Shown: positions 1 to 14,010, counted from the stretch's first letter. The stretch: 64,000 nucleotides of DNA from Zantedeschia hybrid cultivar (GCA_030544215.1 JARZZO010000008.1:15681114-15745113), one strand, 5' to 3'. Notes: a model not told the origin generated them from the letters alone. Numbers and translations are program-made.

Positions 1-1627
1 TTTTGTTCCTCTATATTAAGTAACTTCCCTGTCTCTCTCTCCCTCCCTGTGCTTGTTCCTCATTATTGTATGACACCCTCAAGCAGGGGGGACGCCAGTG
101 CTAAAGGGGAGAACCCCTTTCTACTCTCCCTTTCTCTACCTTGTCCTCTCTCTCTCTCTCTCTTCCTGTGTCACTAGCTCTATTGTTATAGAGAAAAGAG
201 AGTATTTTAATTTGAATATTGCTTCCATTTGGTACGTAATAAGTGAATATAATGAGAGGTTATCTGATCATCATGTTAATATATTGTTTGACAAGTACAA
301 TATTCAAAGAACAAAGTAACTTAATGATTTCTATTCTGTTGAGAAATATATTTCTTCTCGCCATCTTTCATTAAACAAAAAATTGATGAATGAAAGAATA
401 ACTCATCATGCTCCTTTAATTGGCAAATAAAAATGAACAAGGATAACTTATTTAACTATTGCGCCTTATTCGGATTTGAGAGCATGGATTTCTTATTCTG
501 TCCTTAAATGTGTTATTTTGTGAATAAGCTGAATGAATCATTCTCTCTTTCACTGTAATCTATTCCGTCATCAAATCAAAACATCTTTTTTTTTCTAATA
601 TTACTTATCCAAAATAAGTTATTCTTTTATCAAAGCAGCATTAAAGAATATACTTTCCCACATTTGTCCATTGCCAAAATGGTGGCTTAAGTTGGAAGCT
701 AGTGACGGAATATACTTGGTATCCCCAAAGGCCTTTGACTATAAGGGTAATTTTGGGCGTACATCCCCACAGCGTTCTCAAATTCACATGTAGCGAAATT
801 ATAAATAAAGAATATTCGTGCAAAAAGGGTAATTCGTTCTTCGGCGGAAGAAACGACAGTTCAAATGCAGGCCCACGAATAAGCCCAGACCGAAGACCCC
901 CCGACCTATCCGGGCATGCCTCCTCGGCACCAAGAACTTATCCGAGATATTTCCAGATATTTTGCGGGGATCCCAACTTGCGCGCCATCCGAATAATACA
1001 AGACGCCGCGGTCGTTGAGTTGGGGATAGTTATAATAGTATGGAGTATCACATATCTGACTATGATGCTTAATGTTCACGTGTCAATACTTAATATCATA
1101 TCAGTATGTACGTACAAAAATATATAGAACTATCCTCACATTAGATATTTTATAAAATCATCCATCTATATATTATTCTATAGTCTCACATCATATGGCT
1201 CTTTCAACTCGGTACTTAAACTTTGAGTTGAACATTGAATAAATTTAATAACAATTTTTTACATAATATCATAGCAGACTTTATGTATTGAGTATTACAT
1301 GTCTAATCATGATGTCTAATACATATTTGCCTCTACCTAATATCGACTTGCACGTAAGCGAACCTAACGACAAAAATCCTTACACGCTGCCGCCTTGATC
1401 TTTCCACGTCAAGATTTCGATCGCTCTGCTTCTCCCCAATCCCGCCACCCCGGGAGACGCTTTTGCGGGCGCCACCGGGGAAACAAACAGAGGCCTTTTT
1501 GCTCCTCCTTTTCTTCCCGTCACAGTTCCGGATATGGAGGAGCTGCCCCACGCTACGCCATTCCAAATCTAAAAAATTTCGACTTGCTTCTGGTTTCCCC
1601 GGATTCCGCTGCAAAATATCGTTTCTG
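1..1627. other. Upstream region of the DUF2358 gene, no gene recognised
   Basis: Mostly AT-rich DNA with only short, unconvincing reading frames. Two imperfect copies of a segment of about 30 bp (near 1,041 and 1,290, both reading roughly GTATYACATRTCT) suggest an old local duplication or a repeat remnant. Composition becomes GC-rich from about 1,380, which fits the start of the transcribed region and 5' leader of the following gene. I see no clear TATA box that I would defend. Confidence 0.4.
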
Positions 1628-1986
1628 ATGGCTCTCCTCTTCCCTCTCATGGATGCGGCTTCTATTCCTGTCAGAATCGATGCCAAGCTCGCCGCTGCTT
1701 GCAAGCCCAGGGCTTGCGTGAGGACCAAGCACCGGGAGGTGAGGGTCGTGAGGGTTTGCGACCCCTTGCGGGATGGGTGGGTTTCTTATCCGCTCCTAGC
1801 GGAGCCGCTGTTCCGCCTCGTGTTGCCTTCTTCGGCTTCTTCCCCATCGCCATCCTTGCAGCAGCAGGATCGCGCAAGGGCTGACGAGAAGCAGAAGTAT
1901 TACGTGAACATGGGGTACGCGATTCGGAGCCTGCGGGAGGAGTTTCCGGTGATCTTCTACAGGGAACCTAGCTTCGATATCTACAG
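1628..1986 (+). CDS. DUF2358 gene exon 1
   Basis: Starts at ATG and ends in TAC-AG before GTCAGG, leaving two bases of a split Arg codon. GC-rich, in contrast to exon 2. Encodes the variable N-terminus and the first conserved block ending in FDIY. Confidence 0.85.
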
Positions 1987-4900
1987 GTCAGGAGAAATCC
2001 TCTTTTAAAGTTTTTCTGTTTTATTTTTAGGTTTCACTTGTTACTATTTTCGCTAAGGTGGTCGTCTTGGTTAAAGTTATGTGCTTTGCTAAGTTTTGCC
2101 TGTTGCCCTTTTTCTGTTAGGTTTCTGGTCTTGTTTAAAATTGTGTGCTTTGCTAAGTTTTGTCTTTTTGATGAAATTCATATGTTATTATTTACCGATA
2201 TACTAGGTAAATGTCAGGAGTTTTTTTTAGGTGATGGGAAAATGTAAAAATCTATCGTTAAGATGGCTGAGTTTCAGAAAGCTGTCACTCGAAAATTTCA
2301 ACTGTTTAAGGACTAGTGTAGTGTTGGATATAGCTGCTTGCTTCATGGATGGGATCAGTGAAGATTGGCATTGGAGTGGTGAAAGACTGAAAGTGGTCAC
2401 CCCTACTTCTGTTAAGTTGTTTTTTGAAACCATGATCCTTATGGTCAATGGTGGCTGCTTTAGGTTGTTTCTTTGAAAGGAGTAAGGTGGTTCTTTAGTG
2501 CAAAATACTTTGAACTCTCATGGTGGCAATCGTCCTTGGCTTTGACAAGCAAAATATTGCCCATTTCGGGTACACGTTGATCACTAATTAAAAGAAATCT
2601 TAACCGTGCTCATTTTGTAATCAGCCATAGAGTGAGGCAAACTTTAGTATCTTGTGATTATCTTTTATGCCATTAGCGGGAGCAGGTAGTGTAGATGTTA
2701 GCTTTGTTGCACTGATAATGCAAAAACAACTTAATTATTGAATCAACCCCTTACGACACAATTCATGGTCAGTGTTAACTGCTTCCTGCGACATCCCACC
2801 CAACCCCCCTCCTCCATTTCATCATGTTGGACTCACACTGCTTGTTGTGTAGTTGTGATCGATTAATACTTTAAACAAAAATGATTGAAATCCAGCAGAA
2901 TTCTCATTGAATTCCCAATTTACATGTCATTATAACTGTTGATAGACTCATTTGTTTAGGGTCACAATATGAAAAGAAGCTTGTCAGTAGGATTGCAAGA
3001 GAAAACAAGTTTGCATTCAGATTCTCAATGTAGTAGTCAGTTGTTACAAACCCTGTCAGCATGGACAATCTGCTGGTGGTAAACTTCTGGTGCATGAAAT
3101 TTTGCTACAAAATCCATGGATAGGATAATGATGGATTAGTCAAGGGAAGCCTTGGTTGGTGTAATGCCGACAAATTCCATGCATAGGTTAATGCTGTGGT
3201 AGTTGAACTTCTAATTTATAGGGAACAAATTGATAGGTCTGCTTGACACAGGTAGACAAGTAAAACAAGTACACCCACAGTCTTGCTTGTCTTTATGACC
3301 ATGAGGCATGAGTTAAACACAACTGAAGAGGATAGCTGTTTATGACTTGATGATATCATGCTATTATTCACTGAGCAGGAAAGGGCAGTGTTCATCCACC
3401 CACAAATCCTGCATTTGTTCTGCTGCATCCCCTAATTGAAAATTATGTTAAATGCCATTTATGTTCAGCTAAAAGACAAATTTCCCTAATTAATTCTTTC
3501 CGACTGCAAATACCTTTGAATTAAGAAATACAATTTGTGCGTGATCCTCGTTTCATCTTTAGTTGTAAGCCTTCTGGAAAGTATGCTTCAGAGAATCATA
3601 CAAAGTTGGCTTATACTGGAAAGGAAAATATCTTATAAACAAGTTCCATAATAAGTTTGGTCTAGTTGCCTAAAGTCTGCCGGAGTTTTTGTAACTTTTA
3701 GAACTTATCTAGAATTGCAATAATTAAGTTGCCTTTCCCCCGTTCAAGAAATTAGAAATGTTTTTTTGCTTCAACTGACAACTTGGTACATGCATTTTGT
3801 AAAGTCCTGTTTGCTTCCCTACCCAATCATGCTGAAAAGAGGACACCTTTCTTTAAAACTTAATGTAGTGCAGTGGTTTTGGTTTTCTTTTGTCATATTA
3901 ATCCGAGGATTAAGGAGCTGAAAATTTTCTAGAAGCTTTACTGTGCTTAAATGATATTTTGGTTTCAAATAGGATTATTCTGAATTCAAGGTAATATCCC
4001 CGCATATTTCTTTTATAAGCAATTCTTGTTGCACATCCCCCATTTCTTGTTGAAGTGCAAATACTGTCTGTTATGCTAACTAATGATAAAACTTATAAAA
4101 TGTCATGTGACTATTAGCCAGTCATTTTGCCCATTGGTGTCATGTGTCATCGGATAAGTGGGTACTTAGAACATCAATGTTGAACAAGGCTGCGTGTCAA
4201 GCATTTCCTTCTGTTGTTAAGATGTCATATTAAGGCAAGGCACCTAGGCGAAGCCTAATTTAGTTTTGTTTATCTTTGTGAATAGTATATCTTCACACTA
4301 TTAAATTCTTGACATGTTGGTTGGCTATAGTGGTTATCATTTACTTTTGGTATGATTTGATTTTTTATTAGAGAGTAGAAGGTTAGCTGGTTAGACTGAA
4401 ATGTTGACTTTGTAGTTGTCCTTTCCTCTGATGCCCTTTCCTCCTCTGACAAGGCTTGCCCAATGTGAGTGCATCAGTCCCCTAATGCCATGCTCTCCTG
4501 CTTTGACGTCATTAATGGCCCCAAATACTCTGCGGCCTTCTCCATGCCACAGGTGGTCAACTGGCATGGAGGTGGCTGGCTTTTCTCCCTCCCTTTTTGC
4601 TGTTTTCCTATTTAATCTTTAAAGTTAAGGTATAGCTTTAGCAAACAGATCAGAAATTAGAGTATGGTACTTTTAAAGATTATAGAAAATTTTTGAATGA
4701 AATAATGTTTAAGAGTAAAGTAGTTGAGGGGGAAACAAAATCCCAAATACACTATTAGCAGTGAATTTAGATGGATCTGGGGAGTGTGTGATCCGTTTTG
4801 CCTGTCAGTTGTGCTGCACGGTATGCGACTCAGCCTAACTATATGGGACATTGATCCTTCAGCCAGGATGGAAGTTCTGTTGAAGGTATCTTGAATCACC

Positions 4901-6376
4901 AATTGCATCTTTTTTTAATTGACTAGCTTCTTTTATAAATTTTCAGTAAATATGTTTTATGTTTCTCGTATATGTTAATCTGCATGTCCTCCCTCTGGCT
5001 GGTCATTAAGAAACAGGGAACTTAACAAACTAATTGTCAGAAGATATGCTCCCTCTGGTCATATGGAAACATGGGACTTAACAAACTAATTGTCAGAAGA
5101 TATGAGCATGGAAACTAATAAGAAGGTGGGTTATTGTGCTGCTGGATAATTTCAGGATAATGATGACATCAACAAAAAAAAGTTTAAATTAAAGTAAGGA
5201 CTAAAGTATACTCATGTTACAGGTTAAACAAGGATATTGATCTTTTGATATGAATATATGATGATAGCATCAAGGAAATGTTTAAATTACAGGAAGATTA
5301 AATTAACCTAAATTATAGGTTAAGGTAGGATATTTATCTTTTGATCTGCATCTTTATCCTGATAAAAGATTTATGCAATGCATGGATCATTTTCACGTGC
5401 TTTGCGTCTTTTCTGGAAGGTCCTTGCCTTCTTCTCCTTGACTTGTTTTCAGGCTGCCAAGGCATTATTTCCTTAACATGTATTGGACACCCTTATCTTC
5501 GAACAGAATGCTAAGAAACACGTTCAGTATGCTAAAAGGAATCCAAAGATTAAAAATGTCTAAGCAACTTACTTCTTTCCCTTGTTTGGTTATGTTTTGT
5601 TCTGTGGTAGTATTTGTGTCCCTTCTCTTGTTTGATTGGATGAATAACCGCTTCATTTCCATTCTTTTAAAAGCTCTGCATTTCTTAAGGGTGGAATGTC
5701 AAAATAACAGTAACACGAAACATGTACGAATATATGAACTGGTGCGGCTTGACACATGAAAGTAGGTTGGCTGTTTGTAAATCAAGAATTCTGAACCCTT
5801 AGTCTTGTGTCCTGAAGGAAGCTTGCCAGACATTGTGACATTGGTTCCAGCTTTCTTTCTTTGTTCATTTGTTGCTGTACAAGTTCTTTTGTTGTGTCCT
5901 TGTACGAGATTGCAAGGAAACATGATTCTTGCCTTGACATTTATCTGTTTTGCTTATCCAGGCATGACATCGTTTTCAAGGATCCTTTCAACACTTTTGT
6001 TGGCATTGACAACTATAAACGTATTTTCTGGGCACTACGTTTCCACGGCCGGATATTCTTCAAGGCATTGCGGATAGACATCATGTCTGTGTGGCAGCCT
6101 GTCGAGAATGTAATAATGATACGTTGGACGGTGCACGGTATCCCTCGGATACCCTGGGAAGGCCATGCTCAATTCAACGGCACCTCACAGTACAAGCTCG
6201 ACGATGGTGGCAAGATATTTGAGCACCAAGTGGATAATGTTGCCATAAACTCTCCTCCGAAATTCCAGGCCTTTGCTGTGGAGGAGCTGATCCAATCACT
6301 TGGCTGTCCATCCACTCCTAAACCAACGTACTTTGAGATAGTACCACCTCTTCCATATCATCAACACCTTTCATGA
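1628..6376 (+). CDS. DUF2358-family protein, two exons (257 aa)
   Basis: Exons are 1,628-1,986 and 5,962-6,376. The intron has GT (1,987) and AG (5,960-5,961) borders, and the coding length of 774 nt closes in frame at TGA. The conserved part runs from about residue 87 to 245. It contains YVNMGYAIRSLREEFP, then a junction IYR-HDIVFKDP, then FWALRFHGRIFF, SVWQPVENV, RWTVHGIPRIPWE and a C-terminal PSTPKPTYFE. These are hallmarks of the plant DUF2358 family, whose biochemical role is not known to me. The N-terminal 86 residues are variable and basic, so organelle targeting is possible but not shown. ATG 1,628 was chosen because it begins a family-like length; an in-frame ATG at 1,463 would add 55 residues that look like leader sequence. 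The gene looks intact. Confidence 0.88.
1987..5961 (+). other. Intron of the DUF2358 gene with two short tandem duplications
   Basis: A single AT-rich intron of 3,975 bp with GT-AG borders. It holds two local duplications: a unit of about 60 bp at 4,991-5,104 (both copies contain CTTAACAAACTAATTGTCAG) and a unit of about 100 bp at 5,161-5,345 (both contain a GGATATT-ATCTTTTGAT segment). No transposon coding sequence was recognised. The short open frames here lack any family resemblance. Confidence 0.6.
5962..6376 (+). CDS. DUF2358 gene exon 2
   Basis: Follows TTATCCAG and completes the split Arg codon with G. Encodes the main conserved domain (HDIVFKDP to PTYFE) and ends with TGA after a short non-conserved tail. 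Confidence 0.88.
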
Positions 6377-6789
6377 CTAGGTTCACATAGGTGACTGAAA
6401 TGTCATCTTGCTTTCCATATAATAATCCTTGCTTGGCGATGAGAAGATGGCTGAGAGAAATTTTCGGCTTCAGACAATCTCACAGCTTCTGAAGCTACTA
6501 CATTATGACAAGGGAATAGTGGAATAGTCCTGCACCACAATCTTCAACTTGTTCTTGTTCGGCCCACTGTGTCTGTCGATATGGAGGATATGAATGTGGA
6601 AAAGAAGACGAGGTACTCGATATGTTGTGTATAGCGTAGTCCTCTCATCTAAATGAATGTAAATTAATGAGCATTATGTGGCGTTTATTGCTATTCCGAT
6701 TTTTTGAGCCGTGTACTGTAATGTATAGGTTTGTTCACGCATATTTATACTATATATCTATATTATATATATAATAGAGTTTTTTGATG

Positions 6790-9700
6790 TCACGTGTCAA
6801 CATCAGATAAATCTATTTTCTATTTAAATTCTTTATCCTTTCTCTCTCCGTTCTTATTAATATCTATGTCTTTTATTACTTCTCTTTTATTAATTCTCTC
6901 TCTCCTTTCTCTCATTAATTTTCTTTTTCTCTCTGTTGGCCATCACTTTCTCTCTCACGATCTCTCTCCCTCCCTTTCTCTCATTAACTCTCTCCCTCCC
7001 TCTCTCTCATTAACTCTCTTTCTCTCTCTTTCAGTCGTCTCTTTCTCTTTCACGATCTCTCTCTCATGATCTTTCTCTCTCTTTCTCTCTTTCGGCCCTC
7101 TCTTTGTAACAAAAATTTCTTATATATAATAATAATAATAATAAGTTCTTATATATTCTATATATAATCAATCTCTCTTTTATACTATTAGTGATTATTA
7201 TATTATTATTATCATCATCATCATCATCTTTCTTTTTCTTCTTTAACATTTTTCTCTCTCCTTATTAATATTTTTATCTCCTATTTTTTATGTCTCTTAT
7301 TCTTATAATTGTTGTTATTATAATTGTTTGAAATAATAATAACTAATTTTGATATTATTATTACTACTATTATTATTGTTGTTATTGTTAAGATAGTCTA
7401 ATGGGATAATAATAACTACTTTTGATATTATTATTACTAAAAAAATAACATCAAAATGGCAGTCACATGAGATAATAATAACTAATTTTGGTATTGTTAT
7501 CATTTTTGTAATAATAATAATTATTATTATTATTATCTTATTTCACATTTTTCTCTCTTCCTATTAATACTTCTATCTCCTATTTTTTCTGTCTCTTATT
7601 ATTATTATTATTATTGTTGTTGCAATCTCTTGAGATAATAATAACTAACTTTAACATTACTATTATTATTATTAGATAGTCTCATGAGATTAAAATAACT
7701 AAGTTTGATACTATTTTATCATTATTATTATTATCTCTCTTTCTTTACTTTCACATTTTTCTCTCTCCTTATTAAAATTTCTCTCTCTTATTTTTTGTGT
7801 CCCTTATTATTATTGTTGTTGTTGTGCAATCTCTTAAGATAATAATAACTAATTTTGATATTATTATTGTTATTATTATTATATTATTATATTATTATGA
7901 TAGTCTCATGAGATAATAGTAATTAATTTTGATATTATTATTTTTTAAAAGTATTTTATTATTATTATTATTATCATCATCATCATCATCTAAGATGGTG
8001 GAAAGTATTACTATATCATTATTATTATTTTTTGAAAGTATTATTATTTTCTTCTTCTTAATATTATTATTGAGGTAGTCTCATGATATAATAATAATCA
8101 ATTTTGATATTATTATTATTTTTAAGTACTTATTATTATTATTATTATTTTAATCTAAGATGGTGGATAGTATTATTATTATTATTGAAAGTATTATTAT
8201 TATCATTATTATTTTTATTATTTTTATTATTATTATTATTATCGGGGAGTCTCATGTGATAATAATACTAATTTTGATATTATTATTATTAACTTTCTTT
8301 CTCTTCTTTCACATTTTTCTCTCTCCCTATTAATATTTCTATCTTCTATTTTTTCTATTTCCTATTATTATTATTGTTCTTGTTGTTGTTGTTGTTGCAA
8401 TCTCTTAGGATAATAATAACTAATTTTGACATTATTATTATTGGGATAGTCTCATAAAATAATGATGACTAATTTTGATATTATTATTATTTTTTAAAGA
8501 TATTTTATCATTATTATTATCTCTCTTTCTCTTTTTTCACAATTTTCTTTCTTCCTATTAATATTTTTATGTCCTATTTTTTTCCCTATTGTATTATTAT
8601 TATTGTTGTTGTTGTAATCTTTTGGGATAATAATAATTATTTTTGATATTATTATTATTATTATTAACAAAACCAATCTCTATCTCACTTTTCTCACTCA
8701 TATTGTTATTATTGTTGTTGTTGTTGTTAATATTGGATAGTCTCTTGAGATAATAATAATGAATTTTAATATTTATTATCATTATTGAGATAGTCTCATA
8801 TGCTAGTAATAACTAATTTTGTTATTAACCAGGCTAGTCTCTCTTTTATTTTTCTCTCAATCCATGTTTCAACATTATATTTATTGAGATAATCTCGTGG
8901 GATAATAATAATAGTTTTCAGTTCAATTTTTCATTTCCTTTCTCAATTTATATCTCAATTGAATATAATGGTTCTGAACTATTAGTATTTACTAAACAAC
9001 TAACCTAATGTTCACGGAAAAAATATATATATATGACTATTTATGAGCATATATTATTCTATAAGTAAATTTTTTTATTCCTTCACAAAGAGTAAAAAAT
9101 TAGCTTCACTTATATTAATTATAATTATTTTATTCAAATATGAATTTGTCTTACATCGTATGGGATTGCAACTAGAATTATTTGTTCTCCGCCTAAATTC
9201 TCTTTCCTCTCTCTCTCTTTTTCCTATTAATATCTTTGTCTTCTATTAATTCTCTCATTAATTTTTCTCTCTCCCTCATTAATTCTCTCTCTCTGTCTAA
9301 CGATCTCTCTCTCTCCTCCCTCTCTTTTGCCCTATTTTCTAACAAAAGCTTCTTATATATTATAGTAATAATATCAAAATTTTCTTACATACTATATATA
9401 TAACTAATCTCTCTTTTATATTATAACTAATTTTATTGTTATTATTATTACTATTATCATCATCATCATCTATTTTTCTCCTCTTTCACATTTTTCTCTC
9501 TCTATTAATATTTTTATCTCTTATTTTACTTGTCTCCTATTATTATTATTATTGATAATAATATTAACTGATCAGTTGGATGGTACCAACTAAATCAAGT
9601 TATTGTAATTGTTGTTGTTGCAATCTCTTGGGATACTAACAACTAATTTTGACTTATTATTATTATTATTTAATTAAATAATTATAATTATTTTATTATT

Positions 9701-10708
9701 ATTATTAAATTAATATTGAAATAGTAGGCTTATAGGATAATAATAATTAATTTGATACTATGATTATCATTATTTTTAAAGTATTATTATTATTATTATC
9801 TCTCTTTCTCCTCTTTCACAATTTTTTCTCTCCCTATTGATATTTCTATCTCTTATTTTTTCTATCCCTTATTATTATTGTCATTGTTGTTGTTATTGTT
9901 ATTGTTGTTGCAATCTCTTAGGATAATGATTACTAAATTATTATTATTATTATTTATTATTATTATTGGGGTAGTCTCTCATAAGATAATAATAACTAAT
10001 TTTGTATTATTATTATTATCTCTCTTTCTTTTCTTTCACATGTTTCTCTCTCTATTAATATTTTTATCTCCTATTTTTTATATTCTTTATTATTATTATT
10101 GTTGTTGTTGCAATCTCTTAAGATAATAATATTTATTATTATTATTAGGATAGTCTCGTGTGATAATAGTAATTATTTTTGATATTATTATTATTAACGA
10201 GGCCAACCTCTGTCTCACTTTTCTCACTTATATTATTATTATTGTTGATGTTGTTATTATTAATAATATTAATATCATTTTTTGAGATAATAATAATAAA
10301 TTTTGATATTTATTATCATTATTGAGATAGTCTCATGAGATAACAATGATTGAGTTTATTATTAACGAGATCAACTTCTTTCTCGTGTTTCTCTCAATCC
10401 ATATTTCAACATAAATTTTATTGGGATAATCTTATGAGATAATAATAATAACATTCAATTCTCTTTTTATTTTATCTCTCAATTCATATTTCAATTAGAT
10501 ACAATGATTTTGAATTTTAATGTTTATCGAACAAAGAATTTAATACTCACAGGAAAATATTAATATTTTTGAACATATATTCTTCTGTAATCATTTTATT
10601 CATTATTTCGGAGAAATAAAATATTACTTTCACTTATACTGAGTATAATTATTTTATTAAAATATGTTAATTCGTCATGCATAACACATGATTGTAACTA
10701 GTGTATGA
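6790..10708. repeat. TTA/TCTC microsatellite-rich block, tandemly duplicated
   Basis: Almost 4 kb built from runs of TTA/ATT, TTG, ATC and TCTC. A recurrent phrase of roughly AGTCTCATGAGATAATAATA followed by ACTAATTTTGATATTATT appears more than ten times with mutations. Longer anchors occur twice. CT-rich starts near 6,897 and 9,251 are each followed by AAAA-TTCTTATATAT and TTTCACATTTTTCTCTC. A unique-looking tail at about 8,930-9,185 matches about 10,450-10,708 (TCTCAATT...ATATTTCAATT...TAATTATTTTATT). The block therefore seems to be two unequal copies of one larger unit. It lies downstream of the DUF2358 gene, and no coding function is evident. Confidence 0.75.
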
Positions 10709-11385
10709 TCAAATGGTATGTCTTTCAAGTCTTAGTCGTCCCGGTATTTGACATCGTTTTTTTTAATATTGTAATTTTGACAGTGTTTAATCAGAAGTAT
10801 TTTTAAACGGAAAATGCTAGTCGCACCCGAAATCTTTTCCACTTTTTTTTATCACCTGTGGTCGATCGATAGACCTCGTTGGTTCATCTTCCAAATTTCA
10901 TCGAGCTTTCTTCTTAGAATGATTAGTAGCAAGAAAGTTTAGGAGACTAGCATTTTTCTTTTCGAACTTTCACATTTCAGAGAGGATATTAGATCTTTGA
11001 AGTCATCTATATTGTTGTTTTTATTTTCTATTGTTGAACAATAGCCTTAAACTATACTTCTTTAATTGCACTAAACATGGAATTTTTAAGAAAAATATGA
11101 CACTCATGACTATTTAAAATTATCTTCATATAATATCTTCTCATATAAAAATCGATAATAAGGAAACTGTTAAAAAGTTTGCTTAACCTGTCCTTCAACG
11201 TTGTGTGATGCTCAACCCGTCCTTCCACGTTTTGTATGATTAGTTTTGACGGATTATTATTTGGCCAAAAGGCCTATCTTATATTTATTTGGTACAATGT
11301 CCATCTTTCAGAATAGATTCTACTGCAATTTGGTGGGTTGTAAAATATCGTAAAATAGTTGTAAAAAATTATGTATATATATAAA

Positions 11386-11439
<54 letters not shown>

Positions 11440-11440
11440 A
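10709..11440. other. Intergenic AT-rich stretch with TA/TG microsatellite
   Basis: No gene recognised. Contains a (TA)n run followed by (TG)n at about 11,391-11,439, immediately 5' of the decayed RTE-type LINE. Confidence 0.5.
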
Positions 11441-12905
11441 AAATTTGTAGTTCTGATGGAATTTTTATTGAAGTGTATAAATATTTAGAAGATGTAAGAG
11501 TATAATAGTTGACCCGACTATTTAACAAGATTATAATCTTTAAGAAAATGTCAGATGAATAGAAGAAGAGTATTCTTATACTCATTTTTAAAAATAAATG
11601 AGATATTTAGAACTGTTCAAATTATAGACGAATTAAGCTCATAAGTCATACTATGAAGCTGTATGAGATAGTTATGGAACGTCATTTACGTTGTGACATA
11701 ATTATTTCGTCAATCAATTCGGCTTTATGTCAGGTCGATCAACTATGAAAGATATATTTCTCATTAAGAGTTTGATAGATAAATATAGAGATATGAAAAA
11801 AGATCTACATATGGTATTCATTGATTTGAAGAAGATCTACGACAGAGTTTCAAGAGATGCTTGTGGTGAGTGTTAGTGCAAGAAGATATCTACTAGGTAC
11901 ATACAAATATTAAAATACATATATGAAGGAGCAATGAAGAGTGTTCGCACGGTCGGAGAGGAAACAAGAGATTTCCCTATTTTTGTTAGAATGCATAAAA
12001 AATCAACAGTAAGTCTTTATATTTTCACATTAGTTATAGATGATTTAACAAAAAATATACAAGATGACATTCCATAGTGTATGATATTTGCGAATGATAT
12101 TGTGTTGATAGATGAGATGCAAGATGGGATTAATTGAAATTTAAAGTTTTAGAAGAGCACTTTAAAGTCTAAAAGTTTCAGGTTAAGTAGAACTAAGACA
12201 TAATATATGCATTGTAAGTTTAATGAAGGTCGGATAAGTGAAAAAGAGAGAGTTCATTTGGATGGGATGATAATATTCTTAAAGCACCCATTTCAAATAT
12301 CTTGGTTCAATCTCTCAAGAAGACGGAGGATGCGATGAGGATGTTAGTCATAAGATTAAAATAGGATGAGTTAAGTGGAGACTTGCGACAGGAGCCTTGT
12401 GTGACCGCAAGATTCAAATAAAGTTGAAAGGAAAATTCTACTGTATGGCGATAAAACCTGTAATGTAATATGGTAGCGAGTGTTGGACGATGAAGGGGCA
12501 ACATGTCTCCAAAATGAGTGTTGCCGAGATGAGAATGTTAATATGGATGTGTGTGCATACTAGGTTATATTAAAATTCGTAATGAGTATATTAGAGAAAA
12601 AATAGAAGTGGTACCAATTGAGGACAAATTAAGAGAATGAAGACTGAGATGGTTTGAACATGTTAGGCGTAGACCTAGGGAGACTTTAGTTAGGAAAGTG
12701 GAGCATATTAGGATAGATGAGGAGCAGAAAGAAAGGGATATACCTAGATTAACTTGGAAGAAAATAGTTTAATATGATTTGAAAACTTTAAACTTTTGAG
12801 AAGAAGCAGCTTAAAATCATATAGAGTGGAGACAAAGAATCTATATAGCCGACCTCAATTATTTAGGATTAAGGTTACGTTGAGTTGAGTTGAGTATGTA
12901 ATGTT
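11441..12905 (+). mobile_element. Decayed RTE-type non-LTR retrotransposon
   Basis: Conceptual translation across several frames and stops gives reverse transcriptase blocks in order. There is a finger segment near 11,445-11,640, a FGFMSGRST-like motif near 11,722, and motif A FIDLKKIYDRV (about 11,818-11,850). A decayed palm box follows near 12,090 (FANDIV in place of a YADD-type motif), then a C-terminal segment with LRWFEHVRRRPRE (about 12,640-12,680). The 3' end reads GCCGACCTCAATTATTTAGG and closes with TTGAG repeats, the arrangement seen in plant RTE elements with short-repeat tails. Many stops and indels make it non-functional. It is 5' truncated. Confidence 0.8.
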
Positions 12906-13619
12906 TGGAGCGCTGTAATTTATCTGCGATACTTTTTTTTTAATATTTGGTGCATATTTCAAAACTGATTGAACCTTAAAATCCTTTTTTTACTCGATTT
13001 CGGCTTATAGGCCAAAACTACCGTAAATAAAAGCTGATGATTTTAAATCCGTGATTTTTAAATTAGAGATTTTATTTTTATTAATTTTAAAATTAATAAT
13101 TTCAAAATCGGGATTCTAGTGCGTTTAACGACACACCAAATGACACCTAAACTGTTTAACTTTAGCAGTTTAACAGCAGAACACTCCAACAAGTTAACAT
13201 TATAGCATATTAATCCGTTATGTTGGATTATTGACATAATAATACATTAAAATGTTGAGTATTTAAAAAATTAAAACATTACGGCTATAAGACAGACAGG
13301 AAAAGAGTTAAAGAAGAGTTAACCTACCATCTATCATAGATTAGACTCGTTAACTATTAATATAGATTAGGAGAAGGTGTGAAAAATAAGTTTCCACTTT
13401 AAATACAAGAGTATGCCCATAATTAATAAGTTTCCCAGGATTAGAACAGCAGATAGAATCATAGAAGCAACTCCAACCCCCGTCGGTTGTGGGGGGAGGA
13501 GACCGCCAGACCGGGGGAGAGGGAAATCCCCGAAGCGCGACGGAGGCGGCACCAAATAATTTCCATCGGGGCCGTGCAGAACGGCCTGCCCAGCCGCTGC
13601 TGCCCGCGGTGGAGGCGCC
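12906..13619 (+). promoter_or_regulatory. Upstream region and 5' leader of the WDR91-like gene
   Basis: AT-rich until about 13,470, then abruptly GC-rich. This matches a CpG-rich leader just before the start codon in GAGGCGCCATGGAG, a strong initiation context with G at +4. No individual promoter element could be assigned with confidence. An open frame on the opposite strand here is a composition shadow. Confidence 0.45.
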
Positions 13620-14010
13620 ATGGAGAATATGACGTACGCCGAGGAGCTCCTGAGGGAGTTCCTCGTCTTCCGGGGCTTCACGGCCACCCTGCAGGCCTTG
13701 GAGGCCGAGCTGGCCACCGACGTCGGTAACGGCTTCCAGGTCGACAAGCTCCTCGACCTCGTCTTCTCCACCTACATCCCCAAGTTCCAGCCCGACAAGC
13801 TCGTCGCCCTCCTCCGCTTCTTCCGGCACCGCCTCTCGTCCCCCGCCGACGCTGCGCTCGCGGCCGCGCTGGGCAAGCTCGAGGTCTCTCTCCTCCGCTA
13901 CTACGTCGTCCACGCCCTGCAGTCGGGGCGTCAGGACAAGGTAGTCGAGTTCTTCGGGGCGCACGCGGGCGATCTGCTGCGGCGGCGCGATGATTGGACT
14001 CCGTGGTTTG
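13620..14010 (+). CDS. WDR91: WDR91-like exon 1
   Basis: GC-rich first exon from ATG to TGGTTT-G before GTGGCG. Encodes the LisH-like N-terminus and DDWTPWF, leaving one base of an Ala codon. Confidence 0.88.

Noticed and set aside
702..1127. 141-codon frame upstream of the DUF2358 gene
   Set aside because: No recognisable motif, and the composition changes along the frame; probably non-coding.
6790..10708. Regularly spaced repeats as a CRISPR-like array
   Set aside because: The spacing is irregular, the units are microsatellite, and the DNA is nuclear plant sequence.
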